This document shows, piece by piece, positions 1 through 7,996 of a DNA stretch of 59,120 nt; position 1 is the stretch's first letter; each line of letters opens with the position of its first letter. The translations under genes were made by a program, and so were the position numbers. The notes under the pieces are model-generated. The model searched no databases, was not told the DNA's origin, and was given only the letters and a program-made list of their open reading frames with translations. Source of the DNA: DATMRF01 sp035566435 (GTDB taxonomy: Bacteria; Verrucomicrobiota; Verrucomicrobiia; Limisphaerales; UBA8199). Where the stretch lies: positions 1 to 59,120 of the forward strand of contig DATMRF010000116.1 of NCBI GenBank assembly GCA_035566435.1. The letters run 5' to 3'.

Positions 1-868
1 CTGTCGGCGGCCAGGCCGACCAATCCCGCGTAGTCCTGACCAATCCCGACCAATCCGCAGTTGGATAATCTTTTTCCCAGGCCCGAGTTCAAAGTTCAGC
101 CCACTCCGATATCAGCTAATAACACTTTATATCAGTTACTAGCACCTACTACCGCCTACTAACACTTCCTGCATTTTAGCGCGAACTGATACTCGGCCCT
201 TTAGCCTTTATCTTTGAGCAGCTCCCCATAGCTCCCGCTCGCCCAAAAACCGTGGTCCCGATAGCTCACGATAGCTCTCGCCGACCTGCGCCCGCAGCAG
301 GACCTATCGAGACCTGCCGGGACCTATCGGCACCAAAATTGACATTCTCGCGCGTGAGCACCTATTTGTGCCGTTTCGTGCTTTCTTGCGGCCATTCCAT
401 CCTCATCCGTGTAAATCCGTGCCATCCGTGGTTCAACTCCGGCCTCTGCCTGGGACACAGCCCTCTCACGCAACCTGCCGTTCCACGTTTTTCCACGTTT
501 TTCCACCTCGGGCGACCCAATATTCTGTCCCGCCCGATCCACTTTCCGGATTCCGCGGCTGTTTTCTCCTGCTCTTCGTTGCGGCTCCGTTGCGCTGTGC
601 CCATTGCTGCACATCCTCGGGTTTCGCTCGTGCCCCTCAGGTTGCTTTTTGTGGCTTCTCGTGCCTTCTTGTGGCCATTCCGTCCTCATCCGTGTCATCC
701 GTGGTCCACCCGGTTCCCACGCCAACCATCGCCGCCCCCCGCCGGTCCGTGGTCCCGTAGTCCCGTAGTCCCGTGAAAAAAGGTCGGCTGGGGGCAAGAA
801 ATAGCTGAGTGGATTCCATCGCGCCGGCGTATTAAGGGCGTTGCGAGAAACCCTCGCCGAAAAACGAA
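1..868. repeat. Gene-free region of phased short repeats
   Basis: I see no credible gene here: open frames on both strands have low-complexity, Pro/Arg/Ser-rich translations and no start signals. Instead the DNA stutters. Short words recur about every 10 bp: GACCAATCC at 18, 38 and 48; CCTACT near 145 and 155; GCTCCC at 221 and 231; ATAGCTC at 261 and 271; GACCTATCG/GACCTGCCG at 301, 311 and 321; ATCCGT at 405, 415 and 424; TTCCACGTTT at 481 and 491. A longer direct repeat of about 65 bp, imperfect, occupies about 366-432 and 646-704. A final 8-bp repeat lies at about 758-780. Confidence 0.7.
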
Positions 869-1312
869 ATGACTAAAGATACCAATATGAAAACGAACCG
901 CCTCTCCGAAATCCTCCGCCCCTCAAGCCTGGCCCTAATCGCCACCGCCATTGCCGCCCTCACCGTTGTCAGCGCAGTCAATGCCCAATCGAGACCCCTG
1001 GGCACCGACGGCATTGCCGCCTCCCCGAAAGTCCGCCAGGTGCTCAGCGAGCGGAAAGCTTCCACCGCCTCCCCCGCGGCTCCCGCCATGGCCTGCCCTA
1101 TGTGCGCCGACGTGCAGACTGTCAAGGTCAGCCCTCAAGCCAAAGGCGCCGAGATTCTGACCGGAGCCAGGCAGGTCGCGTACATCCATGCCTGTGGCGG
1201 CTGCGAAACCAAAATCACAGTCGCTGGCGAAGGCAAAGCCAGGCACTCGGTTACGACCCATAAATGCACCGCAGACGTGGCGAACAAACTCGCTTGCTGC
1301 GCCTCCAATTAA
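869..1312 (+). CDS. Small secreted cysteine-rich protein
   Basis: A 147-residue protein I cannot place in a named family. A signal peptide is evident: a basic start, a hydrophobic stretch of Leu/Ala/Ile/Val at about residues 16-38, and a likely cleavage after VNAQS or just before it. The mature part holds paired cysteines in a spaced pattern: CPMC near residue 76, CGGC near 112, a lone THKC near 132 and a terminal CC. Such spacing suggests metal or disulfide chemistry in the periplasm or outside the cell, but this is inference. A second ATG at 887 is an equally good start and gives a more classical signal peptide (MKTNRLSE). A strong palindrome follows the stop, so it is probably a single-gene transcript. 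Confidence 0.75.
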   Translation: MTKDTNMKTNRLSEILRPSSLALIATAIAALTVVSAVNAQSRPLGTDGIAASPKVRQVLSERKASTASPAAPAMACPMCADVQTVKVSPQAKGAEILTGARQVAYIHACGGCETKITVAGEGKARHSVTTHKCTADVANKLACCASN

Positions 1313-1317
1313 CCCCG

Positions 1318-1351
1318 ATAGCCGTTATGCCGAGCTCGGCATAACGGCTAT
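1318..1351 (+). terminator. 34-bp perfect palindrome, likely terminator
   Basis: Two 17-bp arms (1318-1334 and 1335-1351) are perfect reverse complements with no loop bases, beginning 6 bp after the stop of the Cys-rich gene and followed by TTCT. It lies between that plus-strand gene and the convergent HEAT-repeat gene, so it could end transcription from both sides. Confidence 0.75.
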
Positions 1352-1443
1352 TTCTGTCGGAACACATGGAACCGCGGCTCCGTGGACCATCCAGTCACCT
1401 CAGCGCCCCCACCACCCTGACAGTCGGCGCTACACGATCCGGT

Positions 1444-3441
1444 TTATTTGCTTTGGGCGAGTTCGAGGAGCGATTGCGCTCGTTTCTTCAAACCGTCGTT
1501 ACCGGTCACGCGAGTCACTTTTTGCAGGTATTCCGCGAGTTTTGGCGCCAGCTTCCCGGCATCGCTTCCCTGCAGCAGCTTTTCCGAAATATTCACGGCT
1601 GCCGTCGCAGCTTCTTCCCTCGTGTCAGCATCGTCCAGGTAGGGAGCGACCAATGCGAGCGACTCTGGCGACTGGATCCCGCCAAGCGCGCCCAGCAGCA
1701 GCCTCTTTTCATCGAGCCGCCGGACTAAACCGCCGGCCTCGCGACACATTGCCAGTCGCTGGTCCGCAGGCACATCCGGCGTGGCGGCCAGGCGCAAATA
1801 GCCGCGCAGCAAAAGGAGCTCATCGGAGGGCGAAACGCCCTTCCTCAACAGCGCCAGGAGGAAGGGCGCGGCGTCAGCACTGGTCCAACTGCTGAGGGAC
1901 CTCACGGCGGTAGCCCGGAGGTCCGGGTCCGGGTTGTTGACCTCGGCCCGGACCCTGTCAAGAGCCTTTGCACCCCCAACAGCCGTCAGCACTCTCAGAA
2001 GCGCGCACTGTTGCCCCGGGCGCACCTTGGGCCAATAAGCCGCCAGCGCCGTGGCACAAGCGTCGGCGTCGGTCACGCGAAGGCTCACCATGGTCAGGGC
2101 CTGCTCGATCGCTTCGTTGTCCTCAGGGGTGCTCGCCCGTTCCAGGAGCCGCAGGAGGCTCGGGAGTTGGTCCGGGCCGCCCAATTCGCCGAGCCGCCGC
2201 ACCGCAAAAACCCTTATTTTCAAATCGAGGTCGCCCGCCGCGGCTGCCAGGTCGGGAGCGGCATTCACCATGCGGCGGCGCGCCACCAGTTCCATTCCGA
2301 CCAGGCGCCGATTGACGGCGGGACTGGAGAGCATAATCATGACCGCGTTATCCACTTCTTTGCCGTGAAGACTGGCCAGGCTCTCCTCAGCGAGCTGGGC
2401 AATCTCGGGGTCGCTGTCGCCCAACAGACCCACAAAGACGGGGAGCGCCGAGTTGCTCCCGATTTCGGCCAGCGCGCGGATGGCGGCGAGACGAACCGGC
2501 TTTGAACCATTCCTGGCGGCGGCGAGAAGCGCCGGAAGCGCGCCCGGATCAGAACGCCGGCCGAGAGTTTGAATCAACAAGACCTGATGGCGGGCCGGCA
2601 GCCCGCCAAGTTCGGCGACGAGAAGGCCGGTCAGTTCTGCGCCCGGCACTTCGGCCGAAATACGCATCGCGGTTTGGAACACCCCAAAATCCTGGCTTCG
2701 CGCCGACTCCAGTAGGAGGGTCCTGCCCTGCTCCCGCCGCAGGAGAATCGCGCCGCGCAGAGCTGCCGCGCGCACCGGAGGCGGCTCCTGGAGGTTCCGC
2801 AACTGGTCATAAATGGCAATTGCCTGGTTACGTTGTCCCTCGCGGTCCAGTGCTTCGGCGCAACGCAACAGGCCCTCACAAAGCGCGGGTTGGTTGGTCG
2901 GAGAAGCACTTGGCAGCGCCTGCTGCAGGGCTTTTGCCGCGGAGGCGTTCCCGATCCTGCCCAGCGCCAGCGCCGCCGCCTGGGCGACCTCCGGGTCCGA
3001 ATCCTGGACCAGTTTGGTCAGCGGCTTAACCGCTTTCGCATCTTTGCGCACTCCGATGCTGGCAATGACTCCTACCAACACCCGGCCATTCAGTTTGCCC
3101 AGAGCGTCGCGAAACGCCTGGTCCACCGCGGAACCGGGAATCGTCTCCAAGCCATACCGCGCCATGTGCGAGAGACTTTCGTCGCCGAGCAACGCTGCCA
3201 ACGGCGCGACGGCCTCTTTGGTGCCTATTCGGGCCAGTTCCCGGCAGGCGTCGGCCTTTTCCTTTTGATCGGCTTTGGACTGCAGGGTGGCGACCAGAGC
3301 CTCGACCTGCTGCTTCGCGGAGGACGGCGTTGCGGCGGCAGACGAGAGCGCCCCAATCGTCGTCACCAGCCAGGCAAACAAGACGAGACCCCATCTGCAT
3401 TCCTGGCCGGCGGTTTTTCGAAACAGTGGCTTGCCTTTCAT
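1444..3441 (-). CDS. Secreted HEAT-repeat protein
   Basis: A 665-residue protein with an N-terminal signal peptide (basic start, hydrophobic segment at about 20-38 ending in an Ala-rich cleavage region). The rest is a long alpha solenoid of HEAT/PBS-type units of about 30 residues. Recurrent cores such as AVAPLAALLGD, AQAAALALGRIG and IRALAEIGS show the A-x-x-A-L-G-x-I pattern. Such proteins usually act as scaffolds; no catalytic motif is visible. It is the last gene of a minus-strand run (MetE-like, TIM barrel, oxidoreductase), starting 40 bp after the oxidoreductase stop, so cotranscription is likely. The start ATG is the only one that keeps the signal peptide intact. Confidence 0.85.
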   Translation of the reverse strand: MKGKPLFRKTAGQECRWGLVLFAWLVTTIGALSSAAATPSSAKQQVEALVATLQSKADQKEKADACRELARIGTKEAVAPLAALLGDESLSHMARYGLETIPGSAVDQAFRDALGKLNGRVLVGVIASIGVRKDAKAVKPLTKLVQDSDPEVAQAAALALGRIGNASAAKALQQALPSASPTNQPALCEGLLRCAEALDREGQRNQAIAIYDQLRNLQEPPPVRAAALRGAILLRREQGRTLLLESARSQDFGVFQTAMRISAEVPGAELTGLLVAELGGLPARHQVLLIQTLGRRSDPGALPALLAAARNGSKPVRLAAIRALAEIGSNSALPVFVGLLGDSDPEIAQLAEESLASLHGKEVDNAVMIMLSSPAVNRRLVGMELVARRRMVNAAPDLAAAAGDLDLKIRVFAVRRLGELGGPDQLPSLLRLLERASTPEDNEAIEQALTMVSLRVTDADACATALAAYWPKVRPGQQCALLRVLTAVGGAKALDRVRAEVNNPDPDLRATAVRSLSSWTSADAAPFLLALLRKGVSPSDELLLLRGYLRLAATPDVPADQRLAMCREAGGLVRRLDEKRLLLGALGGIQSPESLALVAPYLDDADTREEAATAAVNISEKLLQGSDAGKLAPKLAEYLQKVTRVTGNDGLKKRAQSLLELAQSK

Positions 3442-3481
3442 AACGAGTGCAAAAAGTGAGGAATCACGAATGGTGCGGTGG

Positions 3482-4810
3482 TTAAATGAGCCACGGGGCT
3501 CGCATCGCGCGGGAGCGCAGGCGGTTGGCTTCGGGATCGTCGAGAAACTCAGCTTTGTGCAGATCGAACTTGAGGTTTCGCTTTAATTGCTCGCAGATAT
3601 CGGCCGCCAGGCAGATGTTCATGGGCCGGCACATGACTTCAGGATTCGCCACAGTGGGGCGGCGCGACCGGATGCAATCCAGGAAATCCCGCACATGGCT
3701 CAACGGGCGTCCTGTCCTGGCGGTGTAGTCCGACAGGACTTTCTTGTAGTCCCACAACAGCTCCGGGGTTGGGACATCGGGTGCTGCATACCCGTCGGCG
3801 GCGGCGACCCAGCCTTCGGGACCATCGAACCGCTCGCCACAAGCGCCATGCCAGAATTTGCAGGGTTCCCAAACCGAGCCAGCGACTCGGAACAGAACCA
3901 ATTTCACCCCGTTGGACAAGCGCGTCACCATCGTCGCATCCGGCCCCTCGTAGTCGAATTCGATGAAGGACACGTTGGTCATGTCGAGTCCGGCGAGGGC
4001 CTGGGCAACCGAGTGCGCGCCCCACATAGCGACATCGGTGGCGAAGTCGTAATAGTGATACCAGCCCCCGCCGTTCACGTAGCCGCTGTTATAGGGCCGC
4101 CAGGGAGATGGGCCGAGCCAGAGATCCCAGTCCAGTTCATCCTTGGGCGGTTCCGGTTGGGCCGGCAGCCAGTCGTGACGCGAGCCATCGCGCCAACGAC
4201 AATCGGCGTAAGCAGTGTGAATGTGGCCCAGGCGGCCGGAGCGGGCCATCTCGATGCCGAACACGTGATTGGGCTCGCTGAGTCGCTGGGCGCCGGTTTG
4301 ATAGACCCGCGCATAGCGCCGGGCGGTCTCCGAAACCATCTGCCCCTGCGCCATGGTGAGACAGGCCGGCTTTTCACAATAGACATCCTTGCCCGCCCGC
4401 ATCGCCAGGGTCGAAGCCAGGGCGTGCCAGCGGTCGCCAGTGGCGATCAAAACGGCGTCCACATCGGTGCGCTCGGCCAGGAGCTGGCGCATATCGCCAT
4501 ACACCGCACAGTCTTTGTTGCCGTACTTGGTGTCCACGATTTTCTTGGCCGCTTCGCGACGGCTTTTGCGGACATCACAGACGGCGACCCATTGGACCTC
4601 CCGCTCGGCCAACAGGGAACCCAAATCGTAGGAACCGCGGCCGCCGATTCCGATTCCGCCCATCACGATGCGTTCGCTGGGAGCAACGCCTCCATCACGC
4701 CCCAGCGCAGAGGCCGGAATATAATCCGGGAGCACCAGCGCGCTCGCCGCCATGGCTCCGCGTGCCAGAAACCGGCGCCGCGTGAGGGGTGTAATGTTGT
4801 CGTTGTTCAT
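3482..4810 (-). CDS. Tat-exported Gfo/Idh/MocA family oxidoreductase
   Basis: NAD(P)-dependent dehydrogenase-like protein of 442 residues. A twin-arginine signal (TRRRFLARG) is followed by a hydrophobic stretch, so it is probably exported folded with its cofactor. The Rossmann dinucleotide-binding loop GGIGIGGRGSYDLG is near residue 50, and the family EKP motif (VYCEKPACL) near 145. The C-terminal half has the alpha/beta domain with WLGPSPWRPYN and a GGGWYHYYDF segment typical of the secreted Verrucomicrobia/Planctomycetes branch. I chose ATG 4810, which places the Tat motif near residue 11; an ATG at 4846 would add 12 residues with no better ribosome site. The substrate is unknown; the neighbouring TIM-barrel gene suggests sugar or polyol oxidation. 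Confidence 0.88.
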   Translation of the reverse strand: MNNDNITPLTRRRFLARGAMAASALVLPDYIPASALGRDGGVAPSERIVMGGIGIGGRGSYDLGSLLAEREVQWVAVCDVRKSRREAAKKIVDTKYGNKDCAVYGDMRQLLAERTDVDAVLIATGDRWHALASTLAMRAGKDVYCEKPACLTMAQGQMVSETARRYARVYQTGAQRLSEPNHVFGIEMARSGRLGHIHTAYADCRWRDGSRHDWLPAQPEPPKDELDWDLWLGPSPWRPYNSGYVNGGGWYHYYDFATDVAMWGAHSVAQALAGLDMTNVSFIEFDYEGPDATMVTRLSNGVKLVLFRVAGSVWEPCKFWHGACGERFDGPEGWVAAADGYAAPDVPTPELLWDYKKVLSDYTARTGRPLSHVRDFLDCIRSRRPTVANPEVMCRPMNICLAADICEQLKRNLKFDLHKAEFLDDPEANRLRSRAMRAPWLI

Positions 4811-4888
4811 TGGATTTTTCTTTCGTGTCCAGTCTGTTGGGTTCATTGCGCCGCTGGAAGGTGGAAGGGCCTTCGCACGACGATTTTT

Positions 4889-5797
4889 TCAGTCTTTTAG
4901 ATTCGCACTCAGCTTCTGCCACGCGGCCAGGGAACGGGTGAGGTGCTCGCGGGCATCACCGCCGATGCCGTAACACTGGAGGCCAATCGGACCTCGATAC
5001 CCGAGGTCCTTGAGGGTCTTGAGCAACTTGCCAACATCGAACGTGCCTTTGTCGAGCGGTTGGATGTAGCGGTCCCAGCCGGGTTTCTCGTCGAAATCAT
5101 CCGCGCCGTTAATCGAGATCGCCCACAGCCGCGGCATCGCCTGCTTGAGCAGAGGTCGGTAGTCGCGGCTTTTGTCCACGCGCAGCCAGTGACACAAGTT
5201 GAACATGACGCCGACGTTTGGGCGATTCACTTTGTCCGCCACGCGCACCGCATCTTCGATGCGCTCAACCCAGGAATTCTGATGCGGATAAAGCAGCAAC
5301 TGCGCCCCCGAGTCCCTGGCCTGATCAGACATGCCGCGCAGAATCTCAACCGCCTGCGGATCGATAGACGGATCGGACGACTTCATGCCATTGAGCAACA
5401 GACAGAACTGCACCTGACGGCCTTTGATGAGCGCGCAGACTTGCTCGAAACGCCTGGCATCGTAAGGCGTCTTGCCCGGCGCGACCTCCACTACCATGGT
5501 TATCTGAAACAACCTCAGCCCGGCGGCGTCGAGCGTCTTGATGCGCTCCTCGACCCTGTCCAGCCAGATGTGGCCGACGCCAGGGTAGCCCAATTCCTTG
5601 AGCATCTCGGCTTGCTGTTCGAAAGAGCGCTTTTTCGCATCGTGCCAGTCGATGCAGAAGGGGAAGAACGGATAGCCACCCTGTCCCGGCGCACTCGCAG
5701 GTTGGGGAGGTGCGTTGGTTGGAACCTCGACAGCGAACAGTCGAGCGGCGAGCGATGCGGTGGTCAAGCCAACCGCCAGCAGGAGTCGCTTTTGCAT
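4889..5797 (-). CDS. Secreted xylose-isomerase-like TIM barrel protein
   Basis: A 302-residue protein of the sugar phosphate isomerase/epimerase superfamily (AP endonuclease 2/xylose isomerase-like barrel). A signal peptide occupies the first about 22 residues. The barrel begins at FPFCIDWHD, with characteristic strands GYPGVGHIWLD, LLLYPHQNSW (metal/base His), VGVMFNLCHWLR and IGLQCYGIGGD. Known family members isomerise or epimerise sugars using divalent metal; here the exact substrate cannot be read. It lies 54 bp downstream of the MetE-like gene and 78 bp upstream of the oxidoreductase, all on one strand. Pairing of this fold with Gfo/Idh/MocA enzymes is common in sugar or inositol catabolism. 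Confidence 0.85.
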   Translation of the reverse strand: MQKRLLLAVGLTTASLAARLFAVEVPTNAPPQPASAPGQGGYPFFPFCIDWHDAKKRSFEQQAEMLKELGYPGVGHIWLDRVEERIKTLDAAGLRLFQITMVVEVAPGKTPYDARRFEQVCALIKGRQVQFCLLLNGMKSSDPSIDPQAVEILRGMSDQARDSGAQLLLYPHQNSWVERIEDAVRVADKVNRPNVGVMFNLCHWLRVDKSRDYRPLLKQAMPRLWAISINGADDFDEKPGWDRYIQPLDKGTFDVGKLLKTLKDLGYRGPIGLQCYGIGGDAREHLTRSLAAWQKLSANLKD

Positions 5798-5851
5798 CGC
5801 AAGCAGCTTGGGGCACGCAGGGGCAAAAAGGCAACGCGAATCCCAGGGCGT

Positions 5852-7102
5852 TTAGCGCAGCGGCTTGAGGTGTGTGTAAGGTTCGGAATCGGGGAGTTGA
5901 TCCCAAGCCAGCTTTTCGTCGGCGGCGGGGACGTAACGCTCGGGGAGTCCGAGTTCTTTCAGGATAAGGTTCCTGGCCATGGGTATAGCTGTAGTTTTGA
6001 AGAAGGCCAGGTGTCGATTGAATCCTTGGCGCCCGAAACCGCAATCGGTGGAGAGCACGAGCTTGTCGGCGGGAATATACTCGAGGCAACGTCGGATGCG
6101 GTCGGCTACGACATTAGGAAAATCCGCCTGCAGAGTGCGGTGACTGATAACGCCCACCGCGATTTTCTTTTTCAAACGATTTTGATAGGCCTTGAAAAGC
6201 GAGAGCTCCCGGAAATTATTTTCTGTCGCTTCGATGGTCCAGACGTCGCCCTTGAGCCGTTCGAGGTAAATCTCAATCGAGTTGGCGTAAGACTCGTCGG
6301 AGAACACTTTCTGCATGTTCGGGTTTCCCCAGCAGGTGTGAATCCAGACCTCGACCCCCTCCAGGCCCTCCACCTCGCGGTTGAACGCATCGACGAGGAA
6401 ATTGATAAACTCTTTTTGTTCCGGATTATAACGCGCCATGAAGTGCAGCGTGGGTTCCTCAATCTGGATGACTTTGCAACCCGAGGCCGCGAGTTGGCGC
6501 AACTCGTGGTTCATCGCCTCGGCCATGTCCCAGATCAGTTGTTTCTTGTCGTCGAGATTGTAGTCGTGCGAGTGGCTATCGAGGAAAAAGGCCAGTACCT
6601 GCGCTGAGCACGTTCCGAACTTCACGGGCCGGCCCGAAGCCGCTGCGGCCTGTTGTGCAATCCGCCAGATCTTGGCGTACTCGAGCGGGTTTTTCGGGTT
6701 ATGTTCGACCTTGCCCACCACGCGCGGCCAGCGCCAGGTCTTGTAAATCGAATCGAGCATTGTTCCGACGGGATAGGAAAGCAGCGGTGAACGAGTCTTT
6801 TCGGTTTGCAGTTCCTCGTGCTCGAAGCCCTTCCACCGCTGGAGCATGTAATGGTGCCAGGACCGCCCGGCCACATCCTCGTCGAGGTGATAGTCGCCGG
6901 TGGTGAGAATATCGAGCCCGGCCCGGGCCTGGTCGGAGACAACTATCGCGTGGGCATCGGTGAACTGCTCACGGAACCATGGGTCCATCATGGCCGTATC
7001 CAGGGGACGGCCCCAGGTGTTCATGTTATACCAGCGCGGGCGCGGCCACGAACCGGTCACCGTCGCCGGCAGCATCAGATCCTTTGTTGCGGTAAACGAC
7101 AT
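5852..7102 (-). CDS. MetE-like cobalamin-independent methyltransferase (short form)
   Basis: A 416-residue protein matching the C-terminal catalytic half of cobalamin-independent methionine synthase, the stand-alone form. The start MSFTATKDLMLPATVTGSWPRP gives the family's N-terminal TVTGSWPRP signature. Other motifs in order: TTGDYHLDEDVAGR, KVIQIEEPTLHF, HTCWGNPN (zinc His and Cys) and STDCGFGRQ (second zinc Cys). It would transfer a methyl group to a thiol such as homocysteine; as it lacks the N-terminal folate-binding half of full MetE, the true donor or acceptor may differ. The frame stays open for 173 codons upstream, but that part encodes a decayed DUF3631 C-terminus, so I start at 7102. 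I saw no S-box-like leader. Confidence 0.88.
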   Translation of the reverse strand: MSFTATKDLMLPATVTGSWPRPRWYNMNTWGRPLDTAMMDPWFREQFTDAHAIVVSDQARAGLDILTTGDYHLDEDVAGRSWHHYMLQRWKGFEHEELQTEKTRSPLLSYPVGTMLDSIYKTWRWPRVVGKVEHNPKNPLEYAKIWRIAQQAAAASGRPVKFGTCSAQVLAFFLDSHSHDYNLDDKKQLIWDMAEAMNHELRQLAASGCKVIQIEEPTLHFMARYNPEQKEFINFLVDAFNREVEGLEGVEVWIHTCWGNPNMQKVFSDESYANSIEIYLERLKGDVWTIEATENNFRELSLFKAYQNRLKKKIAVGVISHRTLQADFPNVVADRIRRCLEYIPADKLVLSTDCGFGRQGFNRHLAFFKTTAIPMARNLILKELGLPERYVPAADEKLAWDQLPDSEPYTHLKPLR

Positions 7103-7237
7103 AGGCTTTCTGGGTTTGGTGTTGTTGGCTTGTTCAACGATTATCGCGGAGAGCAGCCGAGAAGTCAAAAGCGTTGAAAGATAGCGGCCCAGGCGGATTT
7201 GAGTCATTCTGAGGGGCTGGAGGCTGGAAACCGATGG

Positions 7238-7942
7238 TTCAGACCAAGGCCGGTCGGGTATGGCGCGGAGGGAGGTGACGACGGCGCTGGAAAGGAGGCG
7301 CTGGGCGCCGGACTGGGTGAAGAGCTGACGGATATCGGCGAGCAGCGCCTGGAGCAGCGCTTGGATTCGTGGATTGGTGGATTGATGGATTGGTGTCGGA
7401 GGAAGCTGAGGGGATTGAGGGAGTTGGAGTGATGGGGCGGGAGAGGAAGAGGATGAGAAAGAGGACGAGGATGACAGGGACCTAGACGAGGATGATCGCG
7501 AGGACGTTAAGGCGTGGAACGCCTCGGTGAGGCGGTCGGGCCAGTGGCCGCCGATGACGTGGGCGATGGTGAAGAGGGGGCGCCAGTTGTCGGCCAGACG
7601 GTTGGGTGCGATGCCCGGCAACGGGGGGTCGTCAAGGGCGGCGATGGCCGCATAGGTGTCTGTGGCCCAGCGGGCGAGATTTTACGGCCGAGGATTTTTT
7701 CGATTTCGGCTTTGTCGGGTTTGAAGCGGAGTTGGACCTGGCCGGGCTGGGCCTGGACCATGGGAATGATAATGGAGCGGTCACGCAGGGTGGGAGGCAG
7801 ATCGCCGATGCCAGCTAGGACGGTGGGGCAGAAGGTTTTGTAGGCGTTGACGTCGTAACCACCGGCGCCGCAGCGGAGGGCCTGGGAGTCGCGTTTGTGG
7901 CCGGCATTGAGGAGGGCGCGCAGTTCGCTGTAGAGGTGGAGT
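7238..7942 (-). pseudogene. Decayed DUF3631 (phage/plasmid primase-like ATPase) remnant
   Basis: Minus-strand translation across frames gives pieces of a DUF3631 protein: YSELRALLNAGHKR then LAGIGDLPPTLRDRSIII, an FKPDKAEIEKILG segment, then after a frameshift near 7680 NRLADNWRPLFTIAHVIGG, and finally LLADIRQLFTQSGAQRL ending near RAIPDRPWSE. These match in order the C-terminal half of the intact DUF3631 gene at 42694-44100 (compare GRLPQTLADRCIVI and GLNDRAADIWEPLLVLAD). The N-terminal ATPase half is missing and its place is taken by the end of the giant exoprotein gene. Between the last two pieces lie low-complexity GAGGA-rich DNA (about 7440-7505) and an 8-bp TGGATTGG-type array (about 7365-7395), which expanded inside the dead gene. 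Confidence 0.8.
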
Positions 7943-7996
7943 TAGCAAGGGGAGCACGATTGGAGTCGTGCGCCCCGGCCGGCCTCCACGGAAGTG

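Noticed and set aside
252..797. Overlapping open frames on both strands at the window start
   Set aside because: Pro/Ser/Arg-rich low-complexity translations, no start signals, and the DNA is built from phased short repeats.
7000..7240. S-adenosylmethionine or cobalamin riboswitch before the MetE-like gene
   Set aside because: No matching conserved core or paired elements could be seen; the region is the DUF3631 remnant.
7103..7621. Long N-terminal extension of the MetE-like gene
   Set aside because: The upstream codons encode DUF3631 remnants and low-complexity Ser runs; family homology begins at 7102.
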